Assembly: GCA_037133915.1 (NCBI GenBank)
Contig: JBAXND010000018.1
Coordinates: 1 to 64,000 of the forward strand
Direction of reading: 5' to 3'
Source: Bacteroidota bacterium
GTDB taxonomy: Bacteria; Bacteroidota; Bacteroidia; Bacteroidales; CAIWKO01
Length of the DNA: 64,000 nt
The notes under the pieces are model-generated. The model saw only the letters and a program-made list of their open reading frames with translations. It was not told the DNA's origin and did not search any database. Made by a program: the position numbers and the translations under genes. Numbering within the stretch: the stretch's first letter is position 1; every line of letters begins with the position of its first letter. This document shows positions 49,445 to 58,591 of the stretch, piece after piece.

Positions 49445-50074
49445 ATGAGAAAGACAATCGCAGCAATTTTAGTAATGTTATTTTTGGTAACACTGTCATA
49501 TGCTCAGGATACCGAACTCAAATTCCTCATCAAAACATCGTATGGCGATATTAAAATCAAACTTTACAATGATACGCCATTGCACAAAGAGAACTTCTTA
49601 AAAAATGTGAACAACGGATTTTACAACGGTTCCACATTTCACCGTGTTATTGCCTCCTTTATGATTCAGGGCGGTCGCGGTATTAATGGTGCCGACGATT
49701 GCGGATGGACTGTAGCTGCCGAAATTATGCCCAATCATTTTCATAAAAAAGGTGCATTGGCTGCCGCCAGAATGGGTGACAATGTTAACCCGAAAAAAGC
49801 ATCTTCAGGTTCACAGTTTTATATTGTGCAGGGTAAAAAATATACCGATGCCGACCTCGATGCATTTGAAGCCAGAACAGGAAAAAAATACACCAAGGAG
49901 CAGCGCGATGCTTATAAAACAATTGGTGGAACACCTCATTTAGATGGCGATTATACAGTTTTTGGCGAAGTATATGAAGGACTCGACGTTGTCGATAAAA
50001 TTGCAGCCGCAAAAACAGATGCAGGCAGCAAACCGGTTGAAGACATAAAAATGACCATTACTCAGATAAAGTAA
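49445..50074 (+). CDS. Cyclophilin-type peptidyl-prolyl isomerase
   Basis: 209 residues from ATG 49445; an in-frame TTG lies two codons upstream. A signal peptide (MRKTIAAILVMLFLVTLSYA) places it in the periplasm. The cyclophilin core shows FYNGSTFHRVIASFMIQGG, AAARMGDNVNPKKASSGSQFYI and FGEVYEGLDVVDKIA. An insert of about 30 residues (about 130-160, DLDAFEARTGKKYTKEQRDA) interrupts the region before the last strand, as in other Bacteroidota cyclophilins. It helps fold exported proteins. A terminator follows at 50101. Confidence 0.92.
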   Translation: MRKTIAAILVMLFLVTLSYAQDTELKFLIKTSYGDIKIKLYNDTPLHKENFLKNVNNGFYNGSTFHRVIASFMIQGGRGINGADDCGWTVAAEIMPNHFHKKGALAAARMGDNVNPKKASSGSQFYIVQGKKYTDADLDAFEARTGKKYTKEQRDAYKTIGGTPHLDGDYTVFGEVYEGLDVVDKIAAAKTDAGSKPVEDIKMTITQIK

Positions 50075-50100
50075 TCAACCCACTTTATCTTTTGATCATG

Positions 50101-50136
50101 AAAACCTGTCTGGACACACCGGGCAGGTTTTATTTT
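50101..50136 (+). terminator. Intrinsic terminator between the cyclophilin gene and pheS
   Basis: AAAACCTGTCTGG, loop ACACA, CCGGGCAGGTTTT forms a 13-bp stem with a few G-U pairs and is followed by ATTTTT. It separates the isomerase gene from pheS. Confidence 0.8.
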
Positions 50137-50158
50137 TAAATTTTTAGATTCGGACAAA

Positions 50159-51181
50159 ATGCACGAAAAAATCAAACAGTACCTGCAGGAAATTGAAGAT
50201 ATTTCAATTGAAGGAGAAAAAGAAATCGAAGAATTCAGGATAAAATATCTTGGCAAAAACGGCTTGGTTACCGGACTCTTTACCGACTTTAAAAATGTAA
50301 TTCCGGAGGAGAAAAAGCAAGTGGGCGCCATGCTTAATAAGCTTAAGACTGCCGCTGCCGAAAAAATAGAACAGCTAAAAACAGAGCTGGGCTCAGGAAC
50401 AGGTACCGTTGCCGCCGGCAAAGACCTTACGCTTCCCGCAACAAGCGCAGTGCTTGGAGCGCGCCATCCGATTTCACTTACGCGTAAAGAGATTATTTCC
50501 ATTTTTGCACGTCAGGGTTATACAGTAGCAGAAGGACCTGAGATTGTTGACGACTGGCATAATTTTTCCGCACTCAACTTCCCGCCCGAGCACCCCGCAC
50601 GCGATATGCAGGATACTATTTTCATTAATAAAGATCCCGATGTTGTGCTGCGTACTCATACTTCATCAGTACAAGTGCTTACAATGGAAAACAATAAGCC
50701 GCCCATTCGCATCATCGCACCGGGCCGCGTTTACCGTAATGAGGCCATTTCAGCACGCGCCCATGTTTTCTTTCATCAAATAGAAGGTCTGTATATCGAT
50801 AAAGGCGTTTCATTTGCTGACCTAAAACAAACGCTTCTTTACTTTGCTAAAGAAATGTTCGCTGCCGATACTAAAATCCGCCTCAGGCCATCTTATTTTC
50901 CATTTACAGAACCATCGGCAGAGATGGACATTTCATGCAATCTTTGTGGTGGAGTGGGCTGCGGCTTTTGCAAAAAAACCGGATGGGTTGAGATACTCGG
51001 TTGTGGTATGGTCGATCCCAATGTGCTTGAAAACTGTGGTATTGACAGTACCATCTATTCGGGTTTTGCATTCGGAATGGGCGTTGAACGCATCACAAAC
51101 CTGAAATATCAGGTAAAAGACTTAAGAATGTTTTCCGAAAATGATCTGCGCTTCCTGTCGCAATTTGAAACCGCGTTCTGA
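50159..51181 (+). CDS. pheS: Phenylalanine-tRNA ligase alpha subunit
   Basis: 340 residues. An N-terminal coiled coil (1-85) binds tRNA. The class II core begins HPISLTRKEIISIFARQGY and contains the motif 2 region RVYRNEAISARAHVFFHQIEG and motif 3 GFAFGMGVERI. A Cys-rich loop (CNLCGGVGCGFCKKTG) lies in the usual place for bacterial PheS of this type. It charges tRNA-Phe together with PheT, which is encoded elsewhere. The last base of its stop is the first of the NUDIX start (TGATG), so the two are coupled. Confidence 0.96.
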   Translation: MHEKIKQYLQEIEDISIEGEKEIEEFRIKYLGKNGLVTGLFTDFKNVIPEEKKQVGAMLNKLKTAAAEKIEQLKTELGSGTGTVAAGKDLTLPATSAVLGARHPISLTRKEIISIFARQGYTVAEGPEIVDDWHNFSALNFPPEHPARDMQDTIFINKDPDVVLRTHTSSVQVLTMENNKPPIRIIAPGRVYRNEAISARAHVFFHQIEGLYIDKGVSFADLKQTLLYFAKEMFAADTKIRLRPSYFPFTEPSAEMDISCNLCGGVGCGFCKKTGWVEILGCGMVDPNVLENCGIDSTIYSGFAFGMGVERITNLKYQVKDLRMFSENDLRFLSQFETAF

Positions 51182-51684
51182 TGAAGACCGAATTTCCCGA
51201 CGGGCTGAAGAGAGATGCCGTATTGTGCATTTTAAAGAGCCGGGGCCGCACTTTAATGCTGCTGCGCAACAAGGAGCCCAATATGGGTAAAATGCAGCCC
51301 GTGGGCGGTAAAATCGAAGCCTGTGAATCACCTTATGATGCAGCCGTAAGAGAAACATTTGAAGAAACAGGTCAAAAGGTTACAAACTTCAGGTATTGCG
51401 GCATGTTAGTCGAAACATCACCCGTAAAGTACAATTGGACCGTATTCGTCTATCAGGCAGAGACAAATCTGTTTGAGCCCTTGCCTTGCAATGAAGGCGA
51501 ACTGATGTGGATTGATGAAAATGATATCGACAATTACCCGATTCCCGAAACAGATAAATTCCTGTTCAGATATATAAATGAGCACAAAACATTTATGTTC
51601 AGCGCAGCATACAATGCCGAACTCAAACTGCTCGAATTATGCGAGGAGATTGAAAACAAGGTGGTTTATCACAATCCGTTATAA
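51181..51684 (+). CDS. NUDIX hydrolase, 8-oxo-dGTP-diphosphatase-like
   Basis: 167 residues. The Nudix box is intact: GGKIEACESPYDAAVRETFE followed by ETGQKV fits Gx5Ex7REUxEExGU. LKSRGRTLMLLRNKEPNMGKMQPVGG is the strand and loop before it, typical of MutT/YvcI-type enzymes. It probably cleaves (d)NTPs or related diphosphates; the substrate cannot be fixed. Its ATG overlaps the pheS stop by one base. Its stop lies 3 bp before the convergent histidine kinase gene. Confidence 0.85.
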   Translation: MKTEFPDGLKRDAVLCILKSRGRTLMLLRNKEPNMGKMQPVGGKIEACESPYDAAVRETFEETGQKVTNFRYCGMLVETSPVKYNWTVFVYQAETNLFEPLPCNEGELMWIDENDIDNYPIPETDKFLFRYINEHKTFMFSAAYNAELKLLELCEEIENKVVYHNPL

Positions 51685-51687
51685 CCG

Positions 51688-54600
51688 CTAGTCTTTGTAA
51701 ACCGGCAGCGAGAATGTGAATGTTGTTCCTCGGCTCTCTTCCGATTCAAAACGGATGCTCCCGCCGCTGTTCTCTATAATGCTTTTTACCATGGCAAGCC
51801 CAAGACCCATGCCTTCGGTTTTTGTAGAAAAATTTGGTGTGAAGATTTTCGATGTCATATCTGAGGGTATGCCGCATCCATTGTCCGTAATGCTTACCGA
51901 GTAATTGTCATCCTGCTTCACAATGCTAATTGCAATAAGACCGCCTTCATCCTTACCTATTGCCTGTACTGAGTTTTTCACCAGATTGTTCATTACACGC
52001 AATATCTGCTTCTCATCAGCCATGATGTAGAATGGCTGATGATTTTCCGGCATTATCGTAATACGGATATTACTCAAATCACCGTATAAACCGGCAACAT
52101 CTCCAATAATCTTGTACAAATCCACTTTGCCGTTCTCGGGACGCGGCATTTTGGCAAAATCTGAAAACTCGGTAGCGATTGCCGAAAGGTTGTCAATTTG
52201 TGCGACTACTGTTTTTGTAAATCGCTCCAGACGCTGTCCCCAATCGGGCACGCCATCTTTCCATGCGCGCTCCAGATGCTGTATGCTTAGCTTCATGGGT
52301 GTAAGCGGATTCTTTATCTCATGCGCCACCTGCTTGGCCATTTCGCGCCAGGCGCTCTCCCGTTCACTGCGCGCAAGCAATTCAGCGCTTTGCGCCAGCT
52401 CATCAATCATACGGTTGTATTCATTGATGAGATTTCCAATTTCATCTTTGCGCAGCCAGTCTATTTTTTCATTTTTTCTGCCCAGTTTCACGTGGCTTAT
52501 CTTATCGCGTATCAGCGCAAGCGGGCGTGTAATGCGACTTGCAACAAGCAGCGCAATGATAACCGATATCGCAATCAGGAAAACATAAATATTGATAAAG
52601 GCCATAAGGAATAGTGTCAGCTCTTTTTTAAGTTCACCCTCCTTGGCAAAATAGGGCAGATTCAGGTAGGCTATCAACTGTGCCTTATTATTGTAAAATG
52701 GCACGTATGCCGAGTAATACTCAAGGCTGCCTATGTTCTCCTTATGCACATAAAGCGTTTTGCTGTTGTATGTCATTTCACCGTATGCCAACGGATTCAT
52801 ACGCATTGAAACCAAGCCTTCAGTGAATATTTGCGGACGCGATGTGGATATCAGATTCCCATGAGTATCATACAGATTAATATCAGTGAAAAAGACATTG
52901 GAAAACTTTACCAGCAGGCTTGATAAATAACTCTCCTGTTCCGGGTTCATGGTGTCAATATCCGATACCTTATTTTGCAACTCTATCATAATAGACATGG
53001 CTTTCTCGCTGATAATATCCGTATTCTTGTTTTCATTAAGATTGCGGATAAATAAAACGGTCGAAATACCAATTATAATAAATGACACAAAAACGATGGA
53101 GATGATTGAGAACTGCAGCCTGTTCTTGAAATTCAGATGAACATTGTTCAGCTTCGGAGGGTAATTGATGATGAAGTAAAACAACAATAATACAATAGTG
53201 AAAAATGAAAACAGTATCGAAAACGGTGCCGCAAGGTCAAAAATGTTTCCGCTTTTTTTGCTTATGATAAGCGTTGTGGAGCGGTCGTATTGGCTAACCA
53301 GATGATTGTAGCCATTCTTATGATAGAAGCGAAATTCGCCACCAATGCTGTCAGAGGTTTCCTGATGCATGGAATAATAATATTTCCCGTAAGCATCTAT
53401 CAGCTCTGTGTTGCGGTACTTGGCATATGAATAGCTCGACAAATCGGTGTTCAGAAATATTTTTTTATCAATTAATAACTCCGGATAACCCAGCCCTTTC
53501 GGAATGAATTTCGAATTTAATTCAATGTATAGTTTTGTGGAAGTTGCCGAATCTCTCGCAAAATCAATAGCCGCAATGTAATTATTCCCCCCGGTACCAT
53601 AGTTCAGCAAGTACAGAGAGCCTTTGCCTGCCGGCTTTCCAATGTTTTTAATGAGGTCTCCGAAATATGATGCACAGCTTGTTTTTTCATAATTTGGTTC
53701 TATAAGGAGGCTGTCGGCCGGGTTGCAAATTGTGAACTGTACCTTGTATTTATCCCAGTAACCAACAAAATAATTCTTCAGTAAATAGTCTTTTATTTCA
53801 TGGTCATTCTGAGGATAATTACGCAGTGAGCGCGCCAGCGTTTCGTCCGAACGAATCTTGCTTTCTATACCTTCAAAAAGGTATTCGGCAATGGGGTCCT
53901 GCCCCGAGGTGAGTTTCTGCGCCAGCGATTTGCGCTTCTCATGTTCTTTGAACCGGTTCGAAAAATACAGAGTGTAGGAAGAGATAAATGAAAACAATAA
54001 CAATAGAAAAACTACTTCCGATAGCCTGAATGTGAAAAATGTTTTTTGTCTGTACGCCCTGGTTACGCCTAAAAATGCCATAAATACTGCAATTTCAGCG
54101 AGCAGTGGCATCCTGAAGATTAAAATTAATGCGGCAAAGATAACTCCCGAGGTAATGTAAACCGGCAGAAACTGACGTCGGCTGGGCAACAAAGCATAAA
54201 TAAATGAAATGAGTTTAAGGCCAATGAGACAATACGCGAATAAAAGCAGTGCAATTACTATAAAACCGGCAACACTGTAGTGATCCAGATTAAAAATATT
54301 ATTCAGGTTATAAGATATTGTTGAATCAAGAATGATACTTTGAATGAGCGTTGTCTGATAACAAAAGAAAGCAAAAAGGAAGGTTATTAGTACGAAAGCA
54401 GCTGTATTCCTTGGTAAACGTGGCATGCGTGCTGCACCCGACGGTATGTGGTAATTTCTGAAAAAGGCAACTGATATTGCAAGGAAAACTACCGTGTTGA
54501 AAATAAGATCGCCAAACGATGGTAAGAGCTCAGAGGCTGCAAAATAGAAGGGACTGAAAAGCTTTAGATGGTAAAGCGATTCAGGAAAATGAAACACAAA

Positions 54601-55377
54601 GCTTACGGCCCTCAGCAACAATATTTCAATGGAAAAAACGAATATAAAAACATTGGGTTTGTAGCGAGGCCAGATAATATTTTTATGTGTGGTGTAGAGA
54701 AATATTATCAGAAATACAAAGGCGGCAAGGAATAGTGCAAAGCACACCAAACTCTCGTTTTCGTTCAGATTGCAGCCTTGTTTTAACTGAAGCGAGAACA
54801 TATATTTTCCGTTTCCCGAAAAAATATCATTTCCATTTTTAATGGTATCAATAGTGGCCGAAACCGGTACATGAAGTTCCGCGTTGAATACGTTAGACAG
54901 GTAGTCGTTCTGATAATGATATTCATGTTTTACCATAATGGCGGCAACATGCGTGAACGCGCCGGTCTTTACCTTCATTATTTCATACCAGCCCGGACCT
55001 ATCTGTGCAAATTCACAGTCGAAAATAATTTTGTTGTACACACCTCCGGCCGGAATGCTGTTATCTGTCCAAAAAATTAAACTGTCATTTTTATACGTGA
55101 AAAGTGAAATATCCATTTCGGAACATTCTTCAAAAAGCTTTTTATCCGAAAAAGCGGATTGTTCATTTCCATGCAAAAAATTTTCAGCCAGTCGCGAAAG
55201 CAAAAGTTTAGTTCTTGCCTCCCGCTCAAGAATGGTTTTTTGAAATGAAGAAGTCAGATAGGGACCGTCATTATTTTTTTTGTGATAATGATATGTCAAA
55301 AAGAAATATAGTACAAAAAATGCGATACTAAAAGAGAGGGTGATCAGCGAGCGACCAAAAAATGCCTGTTTTGTCAT
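51688..55377 (-). CDS. Large NtrY-like membrane histidine kinase
   Basis: 1229 residues, far above the usual 500-800. I count about twelve membrane segments in the first 970 residues. Two extracytoplasmic regions (about 35-210 and 500-735) and a third before the last segment (about 785-920) flank them. A HAMP domain then leads to the dimerisation/phosphoacceptor domain with His1019 (VAHEIKNPLTPMKLS) and an ATPase domain (N box RVMNNLVKNSVQAIG, G1 DNGCGIPS, F box FTPNFSTK, G2 GMGLGLAMVKSI). HEIKNPLTP and TKTEGMGLGL are as in NtrY. No response regulator is next to it; the LytTR pair is 16 kb away. The input signal is unknown. Confidence 0.88.
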   Translation of the reverse strand: MTKQAFFGRSLITLSFSIAFFVLYFFLTYHYHKKNNDGPYLTSSFQKTILEREARTKLLLSRLAENFLHGNEQSAFSDKKLFEECSEMDISLFTYKNDSLIFWTDNSIPAGGVYNKIIFDCEFAQIGPGWYEIMKVKTGAFTHVAAIMVKHEYHYQNDYLSNVFNAELHVPVSATIDTIKNGNDIFSGNGKYMFSLQLKQGCNLNENESLVCFALFLAAFVFLIIFLYTTHKNIIWPRYKPNVFIFVFSIEILLLRAVSFVFHFPESLYHLKLFSPFYFAASELLPSFGDLIFNTVVFLAISVAFFRNYHIPSGAARMPRLPRNTAAFVLITFLFAFFCYQTTLIQSIILDSTISYNLNNIFNLDHYSVAGFIVIALLLFAYCLIGLKLISFIYALLPSRRQFLPVYITSGVIFAALILIFRMPLLAEIAVFMAFLGVTRAYRQKTFFTFRLSEVVFLLLLFSFISSYTLYFSNRFKEHEKRKSLAQKLTSGQDPIAEYLFEGIESKIRSDETLARSLRNYPQNDHEIKDYLLKNYFVGYWDKYKVQFTICNPADSLLIEPNYEKTSCASYFGDLIKNIGKPAGKGSLYLLNYGTGGNNYIAAIDFARDSATSTKLYIELNSKFIPKGLGYPELLIDKKIFLNTDLSSYSYAKYRNTELIDAYGKYYYSMHQETSDSIGGEFRFYHKNGYNHLVSQYDRSTTLIISKKSGNIFDLAAPFSILFSFFTIVLLLFYFIINYPPKLNNVHLNFKNRLQFSIISIVFVSFIIIGISTVLFIRNLNENKNTDIISEKAMSIMIELQNKVSDIDTMNPEQESYLSSLLVKFSNVFFTDINLYDTHGNLISTSRPQIFTEGLVSMRMNPLAYGEMTYNSKTLYVHKENIGSLEYYSAYVPFYNNKAQLIAYLNLPYFAKEGELKKELTLFLMAFINIYVFLIAISVIIALLVASRITRPLALIRDKISHVKLGRKNEKIDWLRKDEIGNLINEYNRMIDELAQSAELLARSERESAWREMAKQVAHEIKNPLTPMKLSIQHLERAWKDGVPDWGQRLERFTKTVVAQIDNLSAIATEFSDFAKMPRPENGKVDLYKIIGDVAGLYGDLSNIRITIMPENHQPFYIMADEKQILRVMNNLVKNSVQAIGKDEGGLIAISIVKQDDNYSVSITDNGCGIPSDMTSKIFTPNFSTKTEGMGLGLAMVKSIIENSGGSIRFESEESRGTTFTFSLPVYKD

Positions 55378-55557
55378 AAATATGCTTTAATTTATTGTAA
55401 AACAATCAAATAGAAGCGACTTTATTTCATGCGTTTTTATGCATTATCTCCGCAAAATCGAGTCAGTATATTATATGAGGGTGAAAATGCAGCACAGGGC
55501 TCGGTATTAATTTTCCGGACTAAAATTTGAATGCCCGAGATAAAACTACGAATAATT

Positions 55558-56451
55558 TCAATTTACGGCCTTTTTATTGAAAACATAGATGAGGCTGGAG
55601 TAGTTCAAATTGTTTTTCTTCGCATATCTATTCGAGGCGCATCCGTTCTTTATCGCCCTGAAAATATTTTTACTTCCATGGAGATATTTTTCACTCAACA
55701 GAGAAACATAGTACGAATCGAATTTCATAGGTATGGTTTCTTTAAGTTCGAAACCATGTTTTTCAAAAAGCAGCTTGCAATTGTTTTGGGTAAAATGCCA
55801 GAGATGTCGTGGAACATCATAACCCGCCCAGAATTTTCCGTATTTTATTGCATCTGCCGAATCGCAATTTGGAAGTGCGATGAATAATGCGCCATCGTTT
55901 TTAAGTATACGGCTCAACTGATCCAGCCTTTGGTTCAGCGCCGGAACGTGTTCCAGTACGTGCCACATACTTATTACATCCTTACTTTGGTCGGGAATAA
56001 CCATTATATCAGCCTCATCGCCAACGTCAATACCGTTGGTCCGAACAGCATATTCCCGAGAGTCACTATCGGGTTCAATACCCGAAACCGTATACCCCTT
56101 TTGCTTAAGAAATACCAGAAAGTCGCCTGTTGCACAACCGATATCCAGTACATTGGTTCCCCTTGACAAACGGCGTATGTATGAAAGTTTCTTCCCAAAG
56201 TTATAGTTCCTGATGAATCGGTATACAAATGTAAACAAACCTTTACGTGAAGCATGGTGTGATATATAATCGTCTGATTTATAGTACATTGCAAGCTCAT
56301 TACCTGCCGGCTGTGGGTTTACAAACCGAAACTGACAGTTCATGCATTCTAAAATAATAAAATCTTCCTGAGTCAGAAAATAGTCTTTGACCTCAAGGTG
56401 GGTTTTATATTTTCCGGAGCCACAAACCGGGCAGGTTGAAAGTGTCGTCAT
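55558..56451 (-). CDS. Class I SAM methyltransferase with N-terminal zinc-binding motif
   Basis: 297 residues. CPVCGSGKYKT and, after 20 residues, CMNCQFRFVNPQP form a two-CxxC zinc knuckle typical of Methyltransf_23-type enzymes from polysaccharide and O-antigen pathways. TNVLDIGCATGDFLVFLKQKGYTVSGIEPD is the SAM-binding motif I with the acidic residue of motif II, and ISMWHVLEHVPALNQRL is motif IV. It probably methylates a sugar or lipid. A perfect parS palindrome lies 9 nt upstream of its ATG, and mnmG ends 41 bp upstream on the same strand. Confidence 0.85.
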   Translation of the reverse strand: MTTLSTCPVCGSGKYKTHLEVKDYFLTQEDFIILECMNCQFRFVNPQPAGNELAMYYKSDDYISHHASRKGLFTFVYRFIRNYNFGKKLSYIRRLSRGTNVLDIGCATGDFLVFLKQKGYTVSGIEPDSDSREYAVRTNGIDVGDEADIMVIPDQSKDVISMWHVLEHVPALNQRLDQLSRILKNDGALFIALPNCDSADAIKYGKFWAGYDVPRHLWHFTQNNCKLLFEKHGFELKETIPMKFDSYYVSLLSEKYLHGSKNIFRAIKNGCASNRYAKKNNLNYSSLIYVFNKKAVN

Positions 56452-56460
56452 GTTCGTTTT

Positions 56461-56476
56461 TGTTTCACGTGAAACA
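56461..56476. promoter_or_regulatory. parS-type centromere site (perfect)
   Basis: TGTTTCACGTGAAACA is a perfect 16-bp palindrome and matches the conserved bacterial parS consensus bound by ParB exactly. It lies between the mnmG stop (56493) and the methyltransferase start (56451), 9 nt upstream of the latter. Confidence 0.85.
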
Positions 56477-56492
56477 TAGTTCTTGGTGAAAA

Positions 56493-58364
56493 TTACCGTC
56501 CCAAAAATACTAAAAGTACAGAAATATCGGCAGGAGTTACGCCGCTAATTCTACTCGCCTGTCCTAAATTTACCGGACGGATTTTTGTGAATTTTTCTCT
56601 TGATTCAAGTGAGATGGATTTTACTGCTGAATAATCAAAATCTGCAGGGATTAATATGCTGTCGTATTTGCTGAATCTGTCAACAAATTCTTTTTCCTTT
56701 TGGATATAGTGCTCGTATTTTATCAAAATTTCAGCCTCTTCTATTATTTCATCGGTGATATTTTCAATAGAAGAAATGAAGTTTTGAAGCCTTGAATTTT
56801 CTAAAATGAGGGTTTTAAGACTAATCTGTGGACGTAATATCAGGCTTGAAAATTTGGTTTTATTTGCCAAAACCGACTGCTCAATGGAGGTAAGATATTC
56901 ATTTATTTCTTGCGGAAAAACACTTTCGGCACTTAAAAAGGCAATAAGATCTTCAACCTTTTTATACTTTGAAATGCTGTTTTGATGCCTTTCATTATCG
57001 GCAAGACCTGCCTCAAAACCAATTTTTGTCAACCGCGAATCGGCATTATCCTGACGTAATAATACTCTGTATTCTGCCCTTGAAGTAAACATGCGGTAAG
57101 GTTCGTCTGTGCCTTTTGTAATCAAATCGTCTATTAAAACTCCAATGTAAGCCTCTGATCTTTTTAGAACCAGCGCCGGAATATTATTCAGTTTATGATG
57201 AGCATTGATACCGGCCATTAGCCCCTGAGCAGCGGCTTCCTCATAGCCGGTTGTGCCATTTATCTGACCAGCAAAATACAGGTTCTCCACCAGTCGTGTT
57301 TCAAGAGAATGTTTCAATTGTACAGGGGGAAAGTAGTCATATTCTATGGCATATCCCGGTCTGAATATCTTCACATTTTTAAAACCGGGCACTTTTGTGA
57401 GCGCATTATATTGTATATAATCCGGCAATGAGGAAGAGAATCCGTTTACATAATATTCAATCGTATTCCAGCCTTCAGGTTCTATAAATAACTGATGGCG
57501 GTTGCGTTCTGAAAAGCGTTCAATTTTATCTTCAATGGAGGGGCAATATCTTGGTCCACGCCCTTTAATTCTTCCCTGAAAAAGGGGCGATTTGTCAAAA
57601 CCTGTTCGCAGAATATCATGAACCTCGGGGTTGGTATAAGTCATAAAACAACTCCGCTGCCGGGTTAAAAATGGGGTATCGGAAAAGGAGAATTTGCCTG
57701 GCTGCTCATCCCCTTTTTGTTCATCCATGAGCGAAAAATCCAAAGAACGCCCATCAACCCGAACCGGAGTTCCTGTCTTTAATTTTGCAGATTCAAACCC
57801 AAATGACATGAGATTTTCGGTAATTCCAACTGAAGCAAACTCCCCTATCCGACCTCCTGAAAGTTTGGTTTCACCAATATGTATGGTTCCGTTTAAAAAA
57901 GTTCCGTTTGATAAAATCACGGCTTTTGACCGAATAGTTTGTCCAAGTTTGGTAGTTACGCCACACACTTTATCGTTCTTTACAACTATACCCGTAACGT
58001 CATCCTGCCAGAAATCCATGCCTGTAATTCCCTCAAGTGTTTCCCTCCATTTTATAGAAAACATCATGCGGTCGCATTGAGCTCTTGGGCTCCACATGGC
58101 CGGACCTTTACTCCTGTTCAACAGGCGGAACTGTACCATGCTGTGGTCGGTAATTATGCCGGTTTGTCCGCCCAAAGCATCAATTTCACGAACAATCTGC
58201 CCTTTTGCAATTCCTCCGATAGAAGGGTTGCACGACATCTGGGCAATTAGGTTCATATTCATGGTAACCAGCAGCACACTAGAGCCAAGCTTAGCCGCTG
58301 CGGCCGCAGCTTCGCATCCGGCATGACCGGCACCTACTACAATAATATCGTATTCTTTTAGCAT
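56493..58364 (-). CDS. mnmG: tRNA uridine-5-carboxymethylaminomethyl(34) synthesis enzyme MnmG (GidA)
   Basis: 623 residues from the ATG at 58364. An upstream frame extension to 58397 would run through the parS palindrome and is rejected. DIIVVGAGHAGCEAAAAAAK is the FAD-binding start. CNPSIGGIAKGQIVREIDALGG, RSKGPAMWSPRAQCDR and GRYCPSIEDKIERF-like (PRYCPSIEDKIERF) motifs are MnmG signatures. GYEEAAAQGLMAGINAH follows, and the C-terminal helical domain binds MnmE. With MnmE it makes cmnm5U34 in tRNAs. It is framed by parS sites at 56461 and 58374, a neighbourhood often found close to the replication origin. Confidence 0.96.
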   Translation of the reverse strand: MLKEYDIIVVGAGHAGCEAAAAAAKLGSSVLLVTMNMNLIAQMSCNPSIGGIAKGQIVREIDALGGQTGIITDHSMVQFRLLNRSKGPAMWSPRAQCDRMMFSIKWRETLEGITGMDFWQDDVTGIVVKNDKVCGVTTKLGQTIRSKAVILSNGTFLNGTIHIGETKLSGGRIGEFASVGITENLMSFGFESAKLKTGTPVRVDGRSLDFSLMDEQKGDEQPGKFSFSDTPFLTRQRSCFMTYTNPEVHDILRTGFDKSPLFQGRIKGRGPRYCPSIEDKIERFSERNRHQLFIEPEGWNTIEYYVNGFSSSLPDYIQYNALTKVPGFKNVKIFRPGYAIEYDYFPPVQLKHSLETRLVENLYFAGQINGTTGYEEAAAQGLMAGINAHHKLNNIPALVLKRSEAYIGVLIDDLITKGTDEPYRMFTSRAEYRVLLRQDNADSRLTKIGFEAGLADNERHQNSISKYKKVEDLIAFLSAESVFPQEINEYLTSIEQSVLANKTKFSSLILRPQISLKTLILENSRLQNFISSIENITDEIIEEAEILIKYEHYIQKEKEFVDRFSKYDSILIPADFDYSAVKSISLESREKFTKIRPVNLGQASRISGVTPADISVLLVFLGR

Positions 58365-58373
58365 CTTAATTTG

Positions 58374-58389
58374 CGTTTCACGTGAAACA
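58374..58389. promoter_or_regulatory. parS-type centromere site (15 of 16)
   Basis: CGTTTCACGTGAAACA differs from the parS consensus only in the first base; the inner 14-bp palindrome GTTTCACGTGAAAC is perfect. It lies 9 nt upstream of the mnmG start codon, the same distance as the site at 56461 from its gene. Confidence 0.8.
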
Positions 58390-58547
58390 AGGTACAAAAT
58401 TAATGCTTTTTACCCGTGTTAACAGGTATTAGTTGTGTGCTCTCTAAACGCAACAGCGTAAAGTCAGGATTGAATAAATTTTCGGGAGGTTTGTCAGGGT
58501 GTAATTTCGGATTCTCAGGATGTCAAAATACCCACGATGCACCCTGA

Positions 58548-58562
58548 GCTTGTCGAAGGGTG
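58548..58562. repeat. Dispersed palindromic element CCCTGAGCTTGTCGAAGGG
   Basis: CACCCTGAGCTTGTCGAAGGGTG (around 58540-58562) is a near-palindrome in the noncoding gap between mnmG and the membrane protein gene. Related degenerate copies lie at 45836-45915. No T run, so not a terminator. The rest of the gap (58398-58591) shows nothing I can name. Confidence 0.55.
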
Positions 58563-58591
58563 CGAAATGTTTTGATATTTATACGTCAGAA

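Noticed and set aside
52486..52501. parS-like string AGTTTCACGTGGCTTA inside the histidine kinase gene
   Set aside because: Only the left arm matches; too many mismatches in the right arm to propose a ParB site.
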